Assembly: GCA_017396665.1 (NCBI GenBank)
Contig: JAFQLH010000012.1
Span: 1 to 38,984 of the forward strand
Reading direction: 5' to 3'
Source: Oscillospiraceae bacterium
Lineage (GTDB): Bacteria > Bacillota > Clostridia > Oscillospirales > Ruminococcaceae
Length of the DNA: 38,984 bases
The stretch's first letter is position 1, and each line of letters starts with the position of its first letter. Below, in pieces: positions 1-6,444 of the stretch. A model generated the notes under the pieces. It did not search any database. It was given only the letters and a program-made list of their open reading frames with translations, and was not told where the DNA came from. The translations under genes were made by a program, and so were the position numbers.

Positions 1-171
1 AAATTTGCATACCGAAATCGCGAATTTTGGTGTAAGGGATATTACGTAGATACCGTGGGGAAGAACACAAAAGCAATAAAAGAATATATAGCAGACCAAT
101 TAAAGCGAGATAAAGAAAGCGACCAGTTATGCCTATATGACCTACGTGACCCATTTATGGGTGGTAAGTAA
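1..171 (+). CDS. tnpA: IS200-family transposase TnpA, C-terminal part (truncated by window start)
   Basis: Frame 1 is open from base 1 to a TAA at 169-171 and gives 56 residues starting KFAYRNREFWCKGYYVDTVG. This matches the C-terminal end of IS200/IS605 Y1 transposases (FWxxGYYVDTVG, then IKEYIADQ, then a short DPF tail). In the family the catalytic tyrosine of helix alpha-D is followed four residues later by a metal-ligand glutamine. The tyrosine and glutamine of EYIADQ have this spacing, so the active-site helix looks intact. The HUH motif would lie upstream, outside the window. Transposition by this family is single-strand peel-and-paste. The start and integrity of the whole gene cannot be judged. 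Confidence 0.85.
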   Translation, partial: KFAYRNREFWCKGYYVDTVGKNTKAIKEYIADQLKRDKESDQLCLYDLRDPFMGGK

Positions 172-183
172 CAATATGCATGG

Positions 184-272
184 CTGGCAGGCCAATAAAA
201 AAGCGCACTTGTGCGCAGCCAGTAGTATTAGGGCTATGCCCGAAAATGAAATACCACCCGCTATGCGGGTGG
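184..272 (+). repeat. Three consecutive hairpins in the IS200 right end
   Basis: Three stem-loops follow the tnpA stop. The first has GCGCAC at 203-208 pairing with GTGCGC at 211-216, with an outer CTGGC (184-188)/GCCAG (218-222) clamp. The second has GGGC at 231-234 and GCCC at 238-241 around TAT. The third has CCACCCGC at 254-261 and GCGGGTGG at 265-272 around TAT. The third is the typical subterminal right-end hairpin of IS200/IS605 elements and is followed by a T-rich run, so it may also act as a terminator. Read on the minus strand it lies about 20 bp after the cdd stop and is followed by TATTTCATTTT, so it could also end that transcript. Confidence 0.65.
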
Positions 273-293
273 ATATTTGTTTTTTATCATCAA

Positions 294-689
294 CTATTTT
301 ATCCACCAATACGGTGTGATTTCGCCGAGCTTTATTGTACGGCACTCTTTGTAGTCGAGCATAATTTCAACGTCGTGGTATTTACCCGCCATAAGCTGTA
401 CCATAAGCTCACGGCAAGCACCACACGGTGCACCGCACGAGCCGTCGGGGAGAATGCAAAGCACCTTGTCAATCTCATTCTCTCCGTTTGTTATCATATT
501 GAATATAGCATTTCTCTCTGCGCAAATTCCAAGCGTCGAGCAGGTGTCAATGCAAACACCCGTATATATCCTTCCCGACTTTGAAACAACCGCAGCAGCT
601 ACCTCTCCGCAGGTAACGTAGTCTGAGATTCTCCTCTCGTTGAGCACGGACCTTGCAGCCTCGTACATCTCACTCCATATCTTATCCAT
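294..689 (-). CDS. cdd: Cytidine deaminase-family protein
   Basis: 131 aa, the usual size of a homotetrameric cytidine deaminase, which hydrolyses cytidine/deoxycytidine to uridine/deoxyuridine in pyrimidine salvage. The zinc site is present: C56-A57-E58 (zinc ligand plus proton-shuttling glutamate, in GICAERNAIF) and P88-C89-x-x-C92 (PCGACRE). CAERNA, rather than the CAERTA of classical Cdd, and the spacing also resemble blasticidin-S-deaminase-like members, so substrate range is uncertain. The start follows an AGGAG-like site, and the gene begins 10 bp after the hydrolase stop, so the two are probably co-transcribed. Confidence 0.85.
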   Translation of the reverse strand: MDKIWSEMYEAARSVLNERRISDYVTCGEVAAAVVSKSGRIYTGVCIDTCSTLGICAERNAIFNMITNGENEIDKVLCILPDGSCGAPCGACRELMVQLMAGKYHDVEIMLDYKECRTIKLGEITPYWWIK

Positions 690-699
690 AATAACTCTC

Positions 700-1569
700 C
701 TAAATTTTCGAAAGAAACCTCTTGAAGCTTTCCGCCATCTCGTCAGGGATTTTCGTGTACATCATGTGTCCCTTGTCTGTGATTTTGTACTGGGCACCGA
801 TTTTCTCGGCATATTTTATTGCGTATTCCTTCCAGGTGCCTTCCTTCATAGGTGCCTTGAAGTCGCTGATATAGAAGAATGCAGGAACGCTTAGCATACC
901 TGTCTTTCCTGCCTTTTCTGCGTTTGAAACAAGATTCATATTTTCCTCAAACACCTCTTCGTTTGTAATGTTCCTGTAGAACAAATCGGCGTAGAGAGTC
1001 TTTTCCTCGTCGCTGAGGTGGTCTGACGACATAAGACCCGAGACATCAACTGTAAGCTTTTTAGCGAGCTTAGCAAGCAGGCCTCTTTTCTGGATTTTTG
1101 CAAAAAGCTTCTTGTTCTTTTCGTTGGCTCTGAGACGTTTTTCCTCAGTCATAACCTTTCCCATTTCGGCGGCTGTGTCGGGAAGTCCCATATCAATGCT
1201 CAGCACAGCCTTAATTTCATTAGGGTAAGTATTCGCCCAGTAGATTGCTTCAAAGCCTGAATAGGAATGTGGCGCAAGTATGTATGGTGGCAAAATGCCC
1301 GCCTGCTTCAGCGCCTCACGGCTTTCGTTTACCATATTTTCAACAGTACGCTGTGTACCTGTGCTTTCGCTCATACCGTAGCCTGATTTTTCCACCACGG
1401 CAATTCTGTATGTGTCAGACAAACGGCGGTACAGCGGACTGTATTCAAGGACAGGGGAGGTTACTCCGGCGCCCGAGAGAAAAACAATAGTGTCAGCCGA
1501 GCTTCCCTCAGTGTATACGTTGATTTTTCCCTTTCCGACATTGTATCTTGTTCCTAAATTTATCGACAT
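700..1569 (-). CDS. Alpha/beta hydrolase with unusual nucleophile elbow
   Basis: 289 aa with the alpha/beta-hydrolase layout. An oxyanion-loop region (LSGAG, 31-35) follows the first core strands. The nucleophile elbow reads A99-P-H-S102-Y-S-G, and the C-terminal catalytic histidine is H268 in KGHMMYTK. The first glycine of the usual GxSxG is replaced by proline, giving PHSYSG. Ser102 and His268 are the likely dyad members; the acid is probably in the SDF stretch before it. No signal peptide is seen, so the protein is cytoplasmic. The substrate cannot be told; esterase, lipase-like or haloalkane-type activities are all possible. It is first gene of a two-gene operon with cdd, with a good promoter upstream. 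Confidence 0.8.
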   Translation of the reverse strand: MSINLGTRYNVGKGKINVYTEGSSADTIVFLSGAGVTSPVLEYSPLYRRLSDTYRIAVVEKSGYGMSESTGTQRTVENMVNESREALKQAGILPPYILAPHSYSGFEAIYWANTYPNEIKAVLSIDMGLPDTAAEMGKVMTEEKRLRANEKNKKLFAKIQKRGLLAKLAKKLTVDVSGLMSSDHLSDEEKTLYADLFYRNITNEEVFEENMNLVSNAEKAGKTGMLSVPAFFYISDFKAPMKEGTWKEYAIKYAEKIGAQYKITDKGHMMYTKIPDEMAESFKRFLSKI

Positions 1570-1603
1570 AAGATTTCTCCTCTCCGGTATACTTCACTTC
1601 TCT

Positions 1604-1632
1604 ATAATAACAGAGTAAAGCGTGGTTGTCAA
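1604..1632 (-). promoter_or_regulatory. Sigma-A promoter of the hydrolase-cdd operon
   Basis: On the minus strand there is a perfect -35 TTGACA (plus-strand 1627-1632), a 17-bp spacer and -10 TATTAT (1604-1609). It lies about 35 bp upstream of the hydrolase start with an AGGAG-type ribosome site in between. Confidence 0.75.
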
Positions 1633-1679
1633 TCACCGCTTTAAGTGCCGAAATTACCGCAATTATTGCTCTTTTCCTA

Positions 1680-1708
1680 TTGCAAAAAGAACACCATCGT
1701 GGTATAAT
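1680..1708 (+). promoter_or_regulatory. Distal sigma-A promoter (P1) toward argG
   Basis: -35 TTGCAA (1680-1685), 17-bp spacer, -10 TATAAT (1703-1708) with a TGG extension just before the -10. It lies about 200 bp upstream of the argG start, so its transcript would carry a leader of nearly 200 nt. It could also start a short separate RNA. Confidence 0.6.
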
Positions 1709-1720
1709 TATATTGTTAAA

Positions 1721-1745
1721 GCTTTGCCAAACGCAGAGCATTTTG
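1721..1745 (+). terminator. Small hairpin plus T-rich tract just after P1 (possible attenuator)
   Basis: GCTTTGC (1721-1727) can pair with GCAGAGC (1733-1739), with one G-U pair and a CAAAC loop, followed by ATTTT. It begins about 13 bases after the P1 -10 box. The stem is short and the T run weak, so termination would be partial at most. Confidence 0.3.
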
Positions 1746-1762
1746 AATATACAATTATTTTA

Positions 1763-1859
1763 TGCATAAAATTGTGCGAATTTGCATAGAAATGTGTATA
1801 AAATGCATTTGCTATGTATATTAAGCTGAAATTATGCACAAATGCTTGCATATTATGCG
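1763..1859 (+). promoter_or_regulatory. Helically phased TGCA-type array upstream of argG; candidate arginine operator
   Basis: Nine TGCA/TGTA/TGCG tetramers, mostly flanked by A/T (for example TATGCATAAAAT, TGTGTATAAAAT, TATGCACAAAT), begin at 1763, 1775, 1783, 1795, 1804, 1815, 1835, 1847 and 1856. Offsets from the first are 12, 20, 32, 41, 52, 72, 84 and 93 bp, close to multiples of the 10.4-bp helical repeat with one position skipped. ArgR/AhrC hexamers bind paired palindromic boxes whose half-sites lie about one turn apart. The canonical TGAAT..ATTCA box is not present, so assignment to ArgR is inference. The array overlaps the proximal promoter. Confidence 0.45.
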
Positions 1860-1874
1860 AGAATGTTGTATAAT
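1846..1874 (+). promoter_or_regulatory. Proximal sigma-A promoter (P2) of argG
   Basis: -35 TTGCAT (1846-1851), 17-bp spacer, consensus -10 TATAAT (1869-1874). It lies 36 bp upstream of the argG start, with TAAGGAG at 1896-1902 as ribosome binding site. The -35 box itself contains one of the TGCA repeats, so a protein bound to the array would occlude RNA polymerase. Confidence 0.75.
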
Positions 1875-1910
1875 CAGAATAACATATTAGAATTGTAAGG
1901 AGAATTTATT

Positions 1911-3140
1911 ATGGCTAAGGAAATCAAAAAGGTAGTACTCGCTTATTCGGGAGGACTCGATACCTCAATCATTATTCCATGGCTCAAGGAAAACTACAAT
2001 AACTGTGAGGTTGTTGCAGTTTCAGGAGACGTAGGACAGGGTACAGAGCTCGACGGACTCGAGGAGAAGGCTATCAAGACAGGTGCTTCAAAGCTCTACA
2101 TCGAAGACCTCACAGAAGAATTTATCACAGATTACGTGTTCCCAACTGTTCAGGCCGGTGCAATCTACGAGAACAGATATATGCTCGGTACTTCATTTGC
2201 AAGACCAATCATTGCAAAGAGAATTGCTGAAATTGCCCTCAAGGAAGGCGCAGACGCAATCTGCCACGGCTGTACAGGTAAGGGTAACGACCAGGTTCGT
2301 TTTGAGCTCGCTATCAAGGCTTTTGCTCCTGATATGGAAATCATCGCTCCATGGAGAATCTGGGACATCAAGTCAAGAGACGAAGAAATCGACTATGCAG
2401 AGGCTCACAACATTCCTCTCAAGATAAACAGAGAAACAAACTACTCAAAGGATAAGAACATCTGGCACCTTTCACACGAAGGACTCGACCTTGAAGACCC
2501 TGCAAACGAGCCACAGTATGAAAAGCCTGGATTCCTCGAAATGGGCGTTTCTCCAATCGAGGCACCTGATAAGCCTACATATGTTACAATCCACTTTGAA
2601 AAGGGTGTTCCTACTGCAATCGACGGTAAGGAAATGAACGGTACAGAAATCGTTACAACACTCAATAAGCTCGGCGGCGAGAACGGTATCGGTCTTGCTG
2701 ACCTCGTTGAAAACCGTCTTGTTGGTATGAAGTCAAGAGGCGTTTATGAAACACCGGGCGGAGCTATCCTATACCACGCTCACGAGGTTCTCGAAACAAT
2801 CACTCTCGATAAGGAAACTTCAAGAGTTAAGCAGTACCTCGCAATCAAGTTTGCTGACATTGTTTACAACGGCCAGTGGTATACACCTCTGCGTGAAGCA
2901 ATGAGCGCATTCGTTACTGAAACACAGAAGACTGTAACAGGTGACGTAAGACTCAAGCTCTATAAGGGCAACATCATCAACGCAGGCGTTACTTCTCCAT
3001 ATACTCTCTATGATGAAGAAGTTGCAACATTCGACGCTGATGAGGTTTACGACCAGAAGGACAGCGCAGGCTTCATCAACCTCTTCGGCCTTCCAATCAA
3101 GGTAAGAGCAAAGCTTGAGCAGAAGAGAAACAATAAGTAA
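1911..3140 (+). CDS. argG: Argininosuccinate synthase
   Basis: 409 aa, full family length. It ligates citrulline and aspartate with ATP cleavage to AMP and pyrophosphate, the penultimate arginine step. The N-terminal PP-loop ATPase motif is AYSGGLDTS (11-19), and the ASS signature [13 protein letters not shown] lies at 120-132. It is the first gene of the plus-strand arginine cluster, behind two promoters and a possible operator, although in the pathway it acts next to last (argH follows 1.9 kb downstream). Start chosen from TAAGGAG 8 bp upstream. Codon use strongly favours AAG, CTC and ATC, as expected for a well-expressed gene. Confidence 0.98.
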   Translation: MAKEIKKVVLAYSGGLDTSIIIPWLKENYNNCEVVAVSGDVGQGTELDGLEEKAIKTGASKLYIEDLTEEFITDYVFPTVQAGAIYENRYMLGTSFARPIIAKRIAEIALKEGADAICHGCTGKGNDQVRFELAIKAFAPDMEIIAPWRIWDIKSRDEEIDYAEAHNIPLKINRETNYSKDKNIWHLSHEGLDLEDPANEPQYEKPGFLEMGVSPIEAPDKPTYVTIHFEKGVPTAIDGKEMNGTEIVTTLNKLGGENGIGLADLVENRLVGMKSRGVYETPGGAILYHAHEVLETITLDKETSRVKQYLAIKFADIVYNGQWYTPLREAMSAFVTETQKTVTGDVRLKLYKGNIINAGVTSPYTLYDEEVATFDADEVYDQKDSAGFINLFGLPIKVRAKLEQKRNNK

Positions 3141-3170
3141 TTAAAGCTGTCAGCTTCAGAGAATGACTAT

Positions 3171-3851
3171 ATGAATACTAAGTTTACAGCAATCGCCTTC
3201 AGAGTCGCAATCTTTGCTACTCTGATTGCGGTTATAATGGCAGCAGGCCAGCTTATATATGCCTTTGTCGAAACAGCAACAGACGATATCGACGACATTG
3301 AGGAGTACCTCTTTACCGAGCTTGTACAACCGCTCGAAAATAGCACAAGCTGTTATTACTTCGCATTCGCAGGCTCAATTGTCGCACTCGTCCTGAGCGT
3401 CTTCGCAAGAAAGCATTGCTCGGCGGTGTCGGTGGTTATGAGAACAATCTCCATTGCAGCTTCGACAGTGTTCTTGTGGCTGGGTATGGGAGTAAACCAT
3501 ATTTTCAGCTTTACCGCAAAGTTTGCAAACGAGCTTCGTGGTGTCAAGAACCTGGATGAGCTCGACCCGTCAGATTTCGGCGTTTCGGAATGGAAATGGG
3601 ATAGCATGAACAACGCCCTCGAAAATGAAGAAACTGCAATGATGCTGTATGTCATTGCCTACGTCGTAGCATTTTTGGTGTTCTTTGTGCTGATGTTCAC
3701 ATCAATCCACTACCTTACGAAAAGAAAAGACGACGGACCTTCCGATGCGGAAATGACAAATGCTATGTATATGAGCGATTCTGCCTATACAAATGAGCAG
3801 GAATACGAGTATTACAGTCAGTCTCAGGACGACAGATATAATCAGTATTAG
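3171..3851 (+). CDS. Four-helix membrane protein, unknown function (paralog A)
   Basis: 226 aa. Predicted membrane helices lie at about 9-31, 61-78, 89-113 and 157-180. An acidic extracytoplasmic loop follows helix 1 (ATDDIDDIEEY). The cytoplasmic tail of about 45 residues is rich in Tyr, Gln, Ser and Asp. I do not recognise a named family. It is a clear paralog of the protein at 4422-4973: both have S-x-VSV-x-x-RT before helix 3, a G-x-x-x-N step within it, and FTSIH followed by basic residues at the end of helix 4. It begins 30 bp after argG with only a weak ribosome site (AGAGAATG), so translation may lean on argG readthrough. Confidence 0.7.
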   Translation: MNTKFTAIAFRVAIFATLIAVIMAAGQLIYAFVETATDDIDDIEEYLFTELVQPLENSTSCYYFAFAGSIVALVLSVFARKHCSAVSVVMRTISIAASTVFLWLGMGVNHIFSFTAKFANELRGVKNLDELDPSDFGVSEWKWDSMNNALENEETAMMLYVIAYVVAFLVFFVLMFTSIHYLTKRKDDGPSDAEMTNAMYMSDSAYTNEQEYEYYSQSQDDRYNQY

Positions 3852-3868
3852 AAACGGAGGAAATTACA

Positions 3869-4306
3869 ATGGCTGATAACATCAAATATGAACACGAGCT
3901 TGACAAAAAGGTTGCGATATCATACGACAGCCTTCCAAACTCATCGTTTGAAGATGTAAACCTCGGAGATACAAACTTCAAGAACGTTAACCTTAAGGGT
4001 GCAAACTTCGATGACGTTAACCTTGAGAATTCAAAGCTTAATAACATCAATATGAAGGGCGCAGACCTTACCGATATCTATATGGCAGATGCAAGGTTTC
4101 TGGGCGTTAATATGACAGGTACAAGATTCGGCTGCAGCATTATGAATAATGTCGAATTCAAAAACCCTGTTATGAGAGGCGCAACCTTTGCTTACTGTGA
4201 CCTCACAAATGTAGAGATTAACGACTGCATTATAGACGGACTGAAGATAAACGGTATCGACGTTTCAAAGCTTATCGAACAGTATCTCCAGGAAATCGGA
4301 AAGTAA
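3869..4306 (+). CDS. Pentapeptide-repeat protein
   Basis: 145 aa. From about residue 25 to 130 the sequence follows the A(D/N)LXX pentapeptide pattern (SSFED VNLGD TNFKN VNLKG ANFDD VNLEN and so on, up to LKING). This predicts a right-handed quadrilateral beta helix of roughly five coils. Short helical caps lie at both ends (KYEHELDKK; VSKLIEQYLQEI). Family members are mostly scaffolds or DNA mimics such as MfpA/Qnr, and nothing here decides between these. Start follows GGAGG at 3856-3860. The gene is 17 bp after paralog A and is bracketed by paralog B, which suggests the three products belong together. Confidence 0.85.
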   Translation: MADNIKYEHELDKKVAISYDSLPNSSFEDVNLGDTNFKNVNLKGANFDDVNLENSKLNNINMKGADLTDIYMADARFLGVNMTGTRFGCSIMNNVEFKNPVMRGATFAYCDLTNVEINDCIIDGLKINGIDVSKLIEQYLQEIGK

Positions 4307-4333
4307 GCATTAAATTTATCAGACAATAAGCAG

Positions 4334-4383
4334 GGCAGAGCGAGAAAATTCGGCACAAAGTGGGCTGAATTTTACGCTTTGCC
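4334..4383 (+). other. Long imperfect hairpin between the pentapeptide gene and paralog B
   Basis: GGCAGAGCG (4334-4342) pairs with CGCTTTGCC (4375-4383) through nine pairs including one G-U. Inside it, AAAATTC (4345-4351) pairs with GAATTTT (4367-4373). No T run follows, so it is not a classic terminator. It may be an mRNA processing or stability element, or a decayed palindromic repeat. Confidence 0.5.
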
Positions 4384-4421
4384 TATGTGCATTTTAAGAA
4401 ACATATTAAGGGGAGTAAATT

Positions 4422-4973
4422 ATGAACGACAAGAAGATGACCTTATCGATTATTTTCAGAGTATGCGTAATCGTAGCAGCAGTTTCAATCATCATCGCAT
4501 TTGCTTCATGCATCTCAGCGGCACTTGACGACGGCGACCTTTTTGACAGCGGCATTGTTGAAAAGTTCGGCACATCAACAAAGTTCTATTTCCTCTCGCT
4601 TGCAGCTACAATAGGTGCAGTCGTACTCAGTATCCTCGGCACTAAGTACTCAAATAAGGTAAGCGTTATAGCAAGAACCTTCTTCCTCGGAGTAGTGGCA
4701 GGTCTCTACTTTGCAGGTGCAAAGCTTAACTATGCACTTTCACTCTGTGCATCAGCAGTTGATGAAGCCGGCGGAGATATCGCAAGACGTGTTGATACAC
4801 TCGTTGACGAAGGCGGTCTTTCTGAAAGCCAGGCTGAGTTCCTCGTAGACTTTATAGGTTCAGATTTTGACCCTACAGCTTATCTCGTTGCTATGATGCT
4901 GGGCTGTGTGGTTCTCGGAATTCTTACATTCACAAGCATTCACTGGTTTGCTAAGAAGAAGGACGCAGAATAA
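4422..4973 (+). CDS. Four-helix membrane protein, unknown function (paralog B)
   Basis: 183 aa with helices at about 8-34, 55-73, 81-108 and 151-172. Its architecture matches the protein at 3171-3851: an acidic loop after helix 1 (LDDGDLFDSG), KVSVIART leading into helix 3, KLNYALSL within it, and TFTSIHWFAKKK at the C-terminus. It lacks paralog A's long Tyr/Gln tail. The loop between helices 3 and 4 (about 110-150) is acidic and helical. It has its own AAGGGGAG ribosome site and a 115-bp gap upstream that holds a long hairpin. No recognised domain; an envelope-located partner of the pentapeptide protein is only a guess. Confidence 0.7.
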   Translation: MNDKKMTLSIIFRVCVIVAAVSIIIAFASCISAALDDGDLFDSGIVEKFGTSTKFYFLSLAATIGAVVLSILGTKYSNKVSVIARTFFLGVVAGLYFAGAKLNYALSLCASAVDEAGGDIARRVDTLVDEGGLSESQAEFLVDFIGSDFDPTAYLVAMMLGCVVLGILTFTSIHWFAKKKDAE

Positions 4974-4999
4974 TTTTAAGATAACATTCACTGAAGCAT

Positions 5000-5036
5000 A
5001 AGGGCGATGCGTAGTGCCTTCGCCCTTGTAGCTTTT
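5000..5036 (+). terminator. Terminator-like hairpin before argH
   Basis: AAGGGCGA (5000-5007) pairs perfectly with TCGCCCTT (5020-5027), followed by GTAGC and five T. It ends only a few bases before the argH ribosome site (AAAGGAG). I see no argH promoter behind it, so it probably reduces rather than blocks transcription entering argH. Confidence 0.55.
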
Positions 5037-5052
5037 TAAAGGAGAAGTAAAA

Positions 5053-6432
5053 ATGGCAGAAAAAATGTGGGCAGGAAGATTTTCAAAGGAAGTCGATGAC
5101 AGAGTAAATGACTTCAATTCGTCTATTTCCTTTGACGCAAGAATGTATAAGCACGATATTATGGGCTCTGTAGCACACGCTACAATGCTCGGTGAGTGCG
5201 GTATAATTGAGCTGAGTGAGTCTGAGAGAATTATCGAAGGACTCAAGGGGATTCTTGCGGATATAGAAAACGGCGAGCTTATGTTCGACCCGACAGCCGA
5301 GGACGTGCATATGTTCATCGAAGCCGAGCTTACCAAGAGAATAGGCGACGCAGGCAAAAGACTGCATACAGCAAGAAGCCGTAACGACCAGGTTGCCCTC
5401 GATATCAGAATGTATCTGAGAGATGAAATTGACAATATCGTTAAGCTTTGCGAAAGCCTTATCGAAACAATAGTAAAGCTTGCAAAGGATAATATGACAA
5501 CAATTATGCCGGGCTATACCCATCTCCAGAGAGCACAGCCGATTACCTTTGCTCATCACGTTATGGCATATGCCCAGATGCTACTGCGTGACAGAGAAAG
5601 ACTTTTGGATACAAAGAAGCGTATGAACGTTCTCCCTCTCGGAAGCGGTGCACTCGCTTCTACTACATATCCGATAAACAGACAGAGAGTGTGCGACCTT
5701 TTAGGCTTTGACGAAATTTCTCAGAACTCACTTGACGGAGTTTCCGACAGAGATTTCTGTATCGAGCTTGCAAACGCTATCTCTATCCTTATGATGCACC
5801 TCTCAAGATTTTCAGAGGAAATCGTAATGTGGTGTTCGTGGGAGTTCAAGTTTATAGAGCTCGACGATGCCTTCGCAACAGGCTCGTCAATTATGCCACA
5901 GAAGAAAAACCCCGATATCACAGAGCTTATCAGAGGTAAGACGGGCAGAGTCTACGGCGACCTCAATACACTTCTCACAATGATGAAGGGTACTCCGCTT
6001 GCCTATAACAAGGATATGCAGGAGGATAAGCCTGCAATATTCGACGCTGTAGATACAGTAAAGCTTTGCCTCAAGACATTTATACCAATGCTCGATACAA
6101 TGAAGGTAATCCCTGAGAATATGAGAAATGCAGCAGCAAGAGGCTTTATCAACGCAACCGACTGCGCTGACTACCTCGTAAAGAAGGGACTTCCTTTCAG
6201 AGATGCGTATAAGATTACAGGTACTCTCGTTGCAAAGTGTATCGAAAAGAATCTCACTCTCGAAACCTTGCCGCTCAGTGAGTACAAGGCAATGTGCGAA
6301 ACCTTTGAGGAGGACGTATTTGAAGCTATCAGCCTCGAAACCTGCGTTATGCAGAGAAAGGCTGCGGGCGGCCCTGCTCCTGAGTGCGTAAAGGCTCAGA
6401 TTGAGTATGTCGAAAATAAGCTCTCAAAGTAA
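5053..6432 (+). CDS. argH: Argininosuccinate lyase
   Basis: 459 aa, full length for the fumarase/aspartase superfamily. It splits argininosuccinate into arginine and fumarate, the last step of arginine synthesis. Family signature GSSIMPQKKNPD lies at 277-288 and contains the catalytic serine S279. The catalytic histidine is H157 in GYTHLQRAQP. The N-terminal substrate segment MWAGRFSKEVD is typical. Start follows AAAGGAG with 6 bp spacing. It is followed after 12 bp by a GNAT gene and then argC. Confidence 0.98.
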   Translation: MAEKMWAGRFSKEVDDRVNDFNSSISFDARMYKHDIMGSVAHATMLGECGIIELSESERIIEGLKGILADIENGELMFDPTAEDVHMFIEAELTKRIGDAGKRLHTARSRNDQVALDIRMYLRDEIDNIVKLCESLIETIVKLAKDNMTTIMPGYTHLQRAQPITFAHHVMAYAQMLLRDRERLLDTKKRMNVLPLGSGALASTTYPINRQRVCDLLGFDEISQNSLDGVSDRDFCIELANAISILMMHLSRFSEEIVMWCSWEFKFIELDDAFATGSSIMPQKKNPDITELIRGKTGRVYGDLNTLLTMMKGTPLAYNKDMQEDKPAIFDAVDTVKLCLKTFIPMLDTMKVIPENMRNAAARGFINATDCADYLVKKGLPFRDAYKITGTLVAKCIEKNLTLETLPLSEYKAMCETFEEDVFEAISLETCVMQRKAAGGPAPECVKAQIEYVENKLSK

Positions 6433-6444
6433 AGAAGGATAAAT

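Larger units (their letters stand above)
1..285 (+). mobile_element. IS200/IS605-family element, right-hand part
   Basis: The window opens inside an IS200-type element. It shows the C-terminus of a Y1 (HUH) transposase followed by about 110 bp of non-coding right end with three hairpins. IS200/IS605 elements have no inverted repeats or target duplications; their ends are recognised as subterminal hairpins. Here the last hairpin (254-272) is followed by a T-rich tract, and the element probably ends a few bases further on. The exact boundary cannot be fixed without the left end or an empty site, so 285 is an estimate. The element sits about 10-20 bp from the 3' end of the convergent cytidine deaminase gene. 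Confidence 0.75.

Noticed and set aside
180-584. 134-codon open frame on the plus strand
   Set aside because: It is antisense to the clear cytidine deaminase gene, and its translation has no family features.
1741-1874. Canonical ARG box upstream of argG
   Set aside because: No stretch fits TnTGAATwwwwATTCAnA on either strand with acceptable mismatches; only the TGCA-type array was kept, as a separate hypothesis.
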